From the NCBI GenBank assembly GCA_019914995.1, contig CM034133.1, positions 2,976,001-3,040,000 on the forward strand: a DNA stretch of 64,000 nt, written 5' to 3'. Within the stretch, counting starts at the first letter, position 1. The number at the start of each line of letters is the position of its first letter. This stretch comes from Acanthochlamys bracteata (taxonomy: Eukaryota; Streptophyta; Magnoliopsida; Pandanales; Velloziaceae). The notes beneath the pieces are model-generated. The model saw only the letters and a program-made list of their open reading frames with translations. It was not told the DNA's origin and made no database searches. Made by a program: the position numbers and the translations under genes. Positions 59,570 through 64,000 of this stretch are shown here, piece after piece.

Positions 59570-62050
59570 CTGCTAAGAACAAGATGAAGCAATCAAACTA
59601 CATGCCAACATTAGACAATTGCTAGATAAATCCAGTATGAATTTAGAAAGATAGCCTGTGGAGGTCCACCAAGAGACACCTGCCAGACACGCTCTAAGTT
59701 ATCGAAGCTTTTTTAACCAATGATTACTAAATCAAGATTAGTATCCATATATATCGCAGGTGTAATAAAAAGCTCTACTTAAACTATGGACCATTCATCC
59801 AATGCATTACAACACATGAACATTTAAATTGATGCAATAAAGGTCAAGGTGGACAGCCATCAATGATTTCACAGTACGTAAAGTACTTTTAGAAATGGGC
59901 AGTACAAAAATGTCTATAAGATACATCAATAGCAATATTTCCTACAAAAGTAGCTAATAGTGTGCTTCGACAAAAAGGAAAACATTATGCCACTTATTTG
60001 TCTGCTGTATATATAAGACAACTAGGCAAGGTTAGAATTGAAGTGATCTACCCAAAAAAGTGCAACGACAGTTCCTACAGTTCCTACTGGATGATCTTTA
60101 GATATACAAAACAAACAACGGCTCGGTCAAGTACAATATAAACATGCCAATGCACACTCACACAACTAAACACACAGGCACAATAATGGACATGACATGC
60201 ACATGCAAGCACATATACACAAGCAGACGTAAATCTCAATACAGTGTTATACAATTTTTTGGACAGTCAACTCTTATCAAGCTAGGATAAAGTCCATAAA
60301 CGGAAACCGACAACTTCAATTAAATGCATTCACAAGAGGAGCACTTTATCAATTATTCTCATCATATTAGAAAATTGCAAGTTGCTTACATAAAGAAGAA
60401 AAGTACAGCAACACCTACTATAGCTGTAAAAGGTGCAGAAAACCTAATCATAGGCTAAACCTAAACTTACACAGTTAAAAATCAAATTCCATAGCATACC
60501 AAGCTCTCCTGATGCTCTAGAAAGTGTACATATACTATAAAAATATGGAATACCACACATTATAGTTCATAACTCAATCAATCTACAGGCATAGGACCAA
60601 AAAGAGGAAATACAACTCACTGCAACTTACCTATAGCAGGTGAAGCAGTTTCTTGTAAGACATTATTTGCTGTACAAATCCAATACGTAAAAAACACCAC
60701 ATTAACCACAAAACAAGACTTCAATTATCCAGACAAGTGCAGCTCATTTGTGCTCCCAGAAAGTAATGAAAACCAGAGACACAAGGAGTTGACAAACCAT
60801 TTCCGGCATCATATTATCAGCCACAGATATTATAGCAGCTACTAGTTACTCTTTTTAAACTGGCTTTCAACGTGCACAAAGCACAGCCAGCCGAAGTTTC
60901 ACACAAGAACTTCTAGAGAAACAAAACAATCCAACTGTGGCATTCCAACAACAATTGACTTTTATCAACTAACAGCATATATTAAAACAAAATAAAGAAC
61001 AGGTATCATTAGAACAATCAAAGATGAACGATCAGTTGAAACATTACACATATGATGAGCAATGAATAGAACAACAGGATAGGTGATTTAAATCTGTTAG
61101 AAGTAGATGATACACCATCAGATGAGAGTGTATAAGAGCCTAATTAGTTAGAAAGTCTATAAGAGTCCAAGTAAGTAGGAGTTCTTATAAGAGTCTAATA
61201 AGATATAGATTTTCTAATATTAGGAAAGTATTTCAATAAGGCAGTGACTCTATATCCATATATACATGTATGTTTTATGAATGTTCATTCAATCGATCAA
61301 TAATATAAATTTCCATATTCTTTTCTACTTTATTGTTATTCTAAAGTCAACAGCTTCTCTACCCCTTTCTGCTATGTTTGAGAAAATTGAATACCTCCTA
61401 TATAGAGATGGTTCTTTCTGCAAAGTATTTAACTCTTAACTGCTCTGAAATTACAACATTTTCAAGCCAGCTACTTACAAATTCAAAGGAAACTAAAATC
61501 AGAGAGCAAGCCACCAAAATCCACCAACATGCAACCGCAGTAAGCAAAATGACCTCTGAAACGAGGCAAAATAAGGTTCACTACAGCTTGGAAACAACGA
61601 CTTTGAACATACAACTACTTCAGCGACATGCATGATCATCCTTCTAAAAACAGGCTCCGATTGCCCACAAAATCCACAGAAAAACCTTCAACAAATGATT
61701 TAACCCGTGAAAACAAGAAAACCTCAAATTTCTCAAAAAAAAATAAATAAATAAACTTTTACAACCAGCATTCAGTAAATGTAGTGAACAAAAACATCAA
61801 CGTGCTAAAAGGACACCATCAGAATTTTCCAGGGCGCGGTTAATCCACTAGATATCATAAACAAACACACAGTAACCAAAACTATCTCAAAAACCACCAA
61901 AACAACCCAAGAAAAATGCAACAATTCAAAACAGTCAAACCAAAAACCTCAGTAAACTCTAGCTCTTAGATCAAAATCCTTACTAGTTCAGCAAACAGAA
62001 ACGCACGTCTCTATAATCCACCGCTCTCCCTCAAGCTTTTCTCTCAATTG
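59570..62050 (-). other. Probable 5'-UTR intron and leader of the Argonaute gene
   Basis: An acceptor (TTCTTAGCAG/TAG) lies six to ten bases upstream of the ATG. Near 61995 a donor-like ACTA/GTAAGGATT follows a purine-rich leader (GAGGGAGAGCGGTGGATTAT on the minus strand). The intervening ~2.4 kb has no coding evidence. It contains a possible solo LTR (61095-61352). Long leader introns often raise expression; this is inference. Confidence 0.45.
61095..61352. mobile_element. Possible Ty1/copia-type solo LTR in the Argonaute 5'-UTR intron
   Basis: Begins TGTTAGAAGTAG and ends CTAAAGTCAACA. Internally it has TATATCCATATATACATG and, near the end, CATTCAATCGATCAATAATA, a word pattern common in copia LTRs just before the polyadenylation site. 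No flanking 5-bp duplication could be matched, so it could be a decayed or truncated copy. Confidence 0.45.
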
Positions 62051-62285
62051 AAATTTTTTTAACTGACATAGAAATCAGGTTTTTTTATTTTTCCTCGTCG
62101 CACTAGTGACGCTAAGTCTTATGAGAGTATATTGGTCATTCACAATTTATAGAACTTTTTTTCCCGAGGTAGTTGGGGGTAGTTTCGATAATTCGCGATA
62201 AGTTCTCGTGCTTCGTGATGGGAAGGTTTTCTGAGTTTATTGGATTCTCATCGAGAAAATACAGCTATTTTTGCAATTCCATATA

Positions 62286-62543
62286 GGGTGTGTTTACCTA
62301 GGTGGAAGTGAAGTTTTAAAGTAAGTGAAGTTTTTAAAAAATAAATTTAAAAAATAAAATAAAAAATAAAAAATATTTAATAAAAAATAAAATTTTATAT
62401 TAATTATATATTTTTAGTAAGTTTTAAATTTGAATTTTTAAAAAAATTTTTTTGATAAAAAAATTTATTTTAATTTTTATATATATTTATGTGAAATTTA
62501 AGTTTAAAAAAAATGGAGTTTAAGGGTGTCGGCAAACACGCCC
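62286..62543. mobile_element. Tourist-like MITE, second copy of the 20434 family (opposite orientation)
   Basis: A 258-bp element with ends GGGTGTGTTTACC and the complement of GGCAAACACGCCC (11 of 13 match), flanked by ATA on both sides (62283-62285, 62544-62546). Its plus strand matches the reverse complement of 20434-20694 over nearly its whole length, so both derive from one parent element. It lies ~230 bases beyond the probable Argonaute transcription start. Confidence 0.82.
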
Positions 62544-62825
62544 ATATACTCAAAATTGTAAGAACGTATTGTAAGTCAGTTATTAGAGGTGGGTCCCATG
62601 TTTCAGTGAGTGCTTATTTATTTGAACGGAAACGAATTAATTTGAAATTTGGAAAGAGCCTACATATATGAATTTTGAAATATTTCATTGTTATTTTATT
62701 GCTCGTAGAATTGCAAAGATTTCCTTATTAAGAAAAGATCAAACCTGAGTTGTGAATAGGTTGAAATTGCTTAAAATAAAATATTTTATAAAATGTTTAA
62801 ATAATAATTTATATGTAATTTAAAT

Positions 62826-63276
62826 ATATATATATAGAAGATAAAGGATATTCTAATTTTTATGCATATTTCAGCGCACTTCACGACCGTTTCTAGTCAT
62901 AGAGATCTTCAAATCCAATCTCTACCGTTGGATATGAAGAATTATGAGTTGTTAACATGCTGACAAAATTTTATCTGAATCGGAATACAAATCGACCTCC
63001 ATCCAGACACTTGATTAAGATGACTAAAAAAGAAGATATATATATTTTGTTGACTTTTACTATTTGTGTCATTATTATCAAATGACCGGATGAAGGTCTA
63101 TTCGTAGTTCGATCGAGATGAAATTTTGTCAACATGTTAATAACTCGTACTTCTTTATATCCAACGGTAGAGATTGAATTTAAAGATCTCCACGGCCACA
63201 AACGATCATGGAGTGCGCTGGAGTGTGCATAAGAGTTAGAATGCCTCTATCCCTTCTCATATATATATATATATAT
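62826..63276. mobile_element. Foldback element with ~190-bp inverted arms
   Basis: Arms at about 62837-63024 and 63066-63259 are imperfect inverted copies, estimated at roughly 80% by eye. Perfect blocks include CAATCTCTACCGTTGGATAT (62916-62935) against 63157-63176. TTCAGCGCACT/AGTGCGCTGGA and TGACAAAATTT/AAATTTTGTCA are further matched pairs. The ~40-base loop is A-rich. Both outer ends run into (TA)n, so a TA-type target or an insertion into a TA microsatellite is likely. No ORF. An RNA from it would form a long stem. Confidence 0.8.
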
Positions 63277-63619
63277 GTACATTGTTGTTAAATGTACATC
63301 ATGTACATCAATTCTGAACCGTCGGATTGCTTGATCCGACAGCCAAAAAAACACGCCGAAATAGTAACTGAAGTGCTATGGGAGGGCATAAATATCATTT
63401 TACTTGTGTTTTCTCGCCTGCTAATAAGGCGAAGACTTCTTTGTCTTCTTCTCCGGCGCTCACTCGAGCTGATTAAGCCTCCCCTCCCGAGCAGTGGGAG
63501 TGTGTTCTCCCAAACAGCACATTTATGCTATCAATATGTTTTTGTGTTCTTTTGGGATCTTATAATAGCCTTATGTCAGTTCATATCTGTTGTTATCTTT
63601 ATCAGATAATTTTATTAAA
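63277..63619. other. Spacer with a small hairpin
   Basis: Contains GTCGGATTGCTTGATCCGAC (63321-63340), a 7-bp stem, next to a direct repeat of TGTACATCA. 63410-63540 is GC-richer and may be part of the adjacent retroelement remnant. A 105-codon frame here has no recognisable domain. Confidence 0.4.
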
Positions 63620-63639
63620 ATGCTAATATTTATCTCGAA

Positions 63640-64000
63640 ACTGACATCTCATGACGGTTTTTCTGATGTTAATATTTCTTCTAAACCTCTTAAAATTATT
63701 TTCTCTGATGTTTAACTTCACGTATTATATCTCATGATGGTTTCAAATATTATGTTATTTTTGTCGTCACTTCACCAATTATATATGGTTCTATCTATTC
63801 AAAATAAAATTTAATATGCATTAACATCTTTATTCGCTTGAAATCTTTTGTAGAAAATTTTTTTCTTACAAAATTATTACTCTTCACACCGACAATGGTG
63901 GAGAATATTAAAATCTTGAAAAATTTTCTCCTTAAGAATAGTATTTCTCACCTCACCACTCCTTCACATACTTAAAGACATAATTGATACTCTGAACAAC
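63640..64000 (+). pseudogene. Decayed Ty1/copia integrase fragment, cut by the window end
   Basis: Across shifting frames one can read pieces of a copia integrase: SSKPLKIIFSDV, ISHDGFKYYVIFV, FIRLKSFVENFF, then ITLHTDNGGEY (the conserved core Asp motif), and ISHLTTPSHT-like residues. At least two frameshifts and several stops interrupt it. The upstream part (zinc-binding region) is barely visible, and the remainder lies beyond 64000. It is an inactive relic; the family assignment rests on the TDNGGEY context and the order of motifs. Confidence 0.75.

Overview
This window is nuclear DNA of a flowering plant. Evidence for this is a set of plant gene families split by AT-rich GT-AG introns, a plastid-targeted chlorophyll/tocopherol-pathway enzyme, plant-type retroelements primed by initiator tRNA-Met, and many small AT-rich MITEs between genes. 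I could not fix the species, nor decide between eudicot and other angiosperm lineages.

Layout, left to right. (1) 269-2516 (+): last five coding exons of an SPF27/BCAS2/MOS4 splicing factor; the 5' part lies outside the window. (2) 2517-6588: AT-rich intergenic DNA with a 20-bp perfect hairpin and MITE relics. (3) 6709-11592 (+): complete 8-exon MATE/DETOXIFICATION transporter, with a SINE-like insertion in intron 1 and a GC-AG last intron. (4) 11870-13010: a run of MITE relics, then a degenerate, unrecognised gene remnant (13060-15330). (5) 17033-19912 (+): complete ARF1-type GTPase. (6) 20183-21150: three MITEs, two with clear TIRs and TTA/TAA duplications. (7) 22105-23490 (-): intronless geranylgeranyl reductase (CHLP-like). 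(8) 23600-26650: MITE-rich spacer. (9) 27566-30544 (+): ELMO-domain protein. (10) 31311-32841 (+): TMEM230-like two-TM protein. (11) 33434-33595 (-): an isolated, cleanly spliceable coding exon of unknown family. (12) 34036-37750: a hAT-type MITE whose right target-site duplication was later split by a 3.1-kb LTR retrotransposon. That retrotransposon carries one intact ORF joining gag, aspartic protease and a chromodomain, with no reverse transcriptase, RNase H or integrase. (13) 37921-38004: tRNA-Ala-derived sequence. (14) 42005-43450 (-): UBA2-type protein with two RRMs, followed downstream by exon-like islands that could be 3'-UTR exons. (15) 44644-52651 (+): complete 14-exon LARP1. (16) 54193-59563 (-): complete 22-exon AGO4-clade Argonaute, convergent with LARP1, with a long 5'-UTR intron holding a possible solo LTR. 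(17) 62286-64000: a second copy of the 20434 MITE in inverted orientation, a ~430-bp foldback element, and a decayed Ty1/copia integrase fragment cut by the window edge.

The host genes are ordinary single loci (splicing, transport, vesicle traffic, chlorophyll metabolism, translation control, RNA-directed DNA methylation) with no operon-like logic. Exon junctions were deduced by hand from splice sites, reading-frame continuity and family conservation. The exon lengths of each complete gene sum to an intact frame. The most interesting object is the gag-protease-chromodomain retroelement. The nested insertion and the dense Tourist-like MITE population come next.
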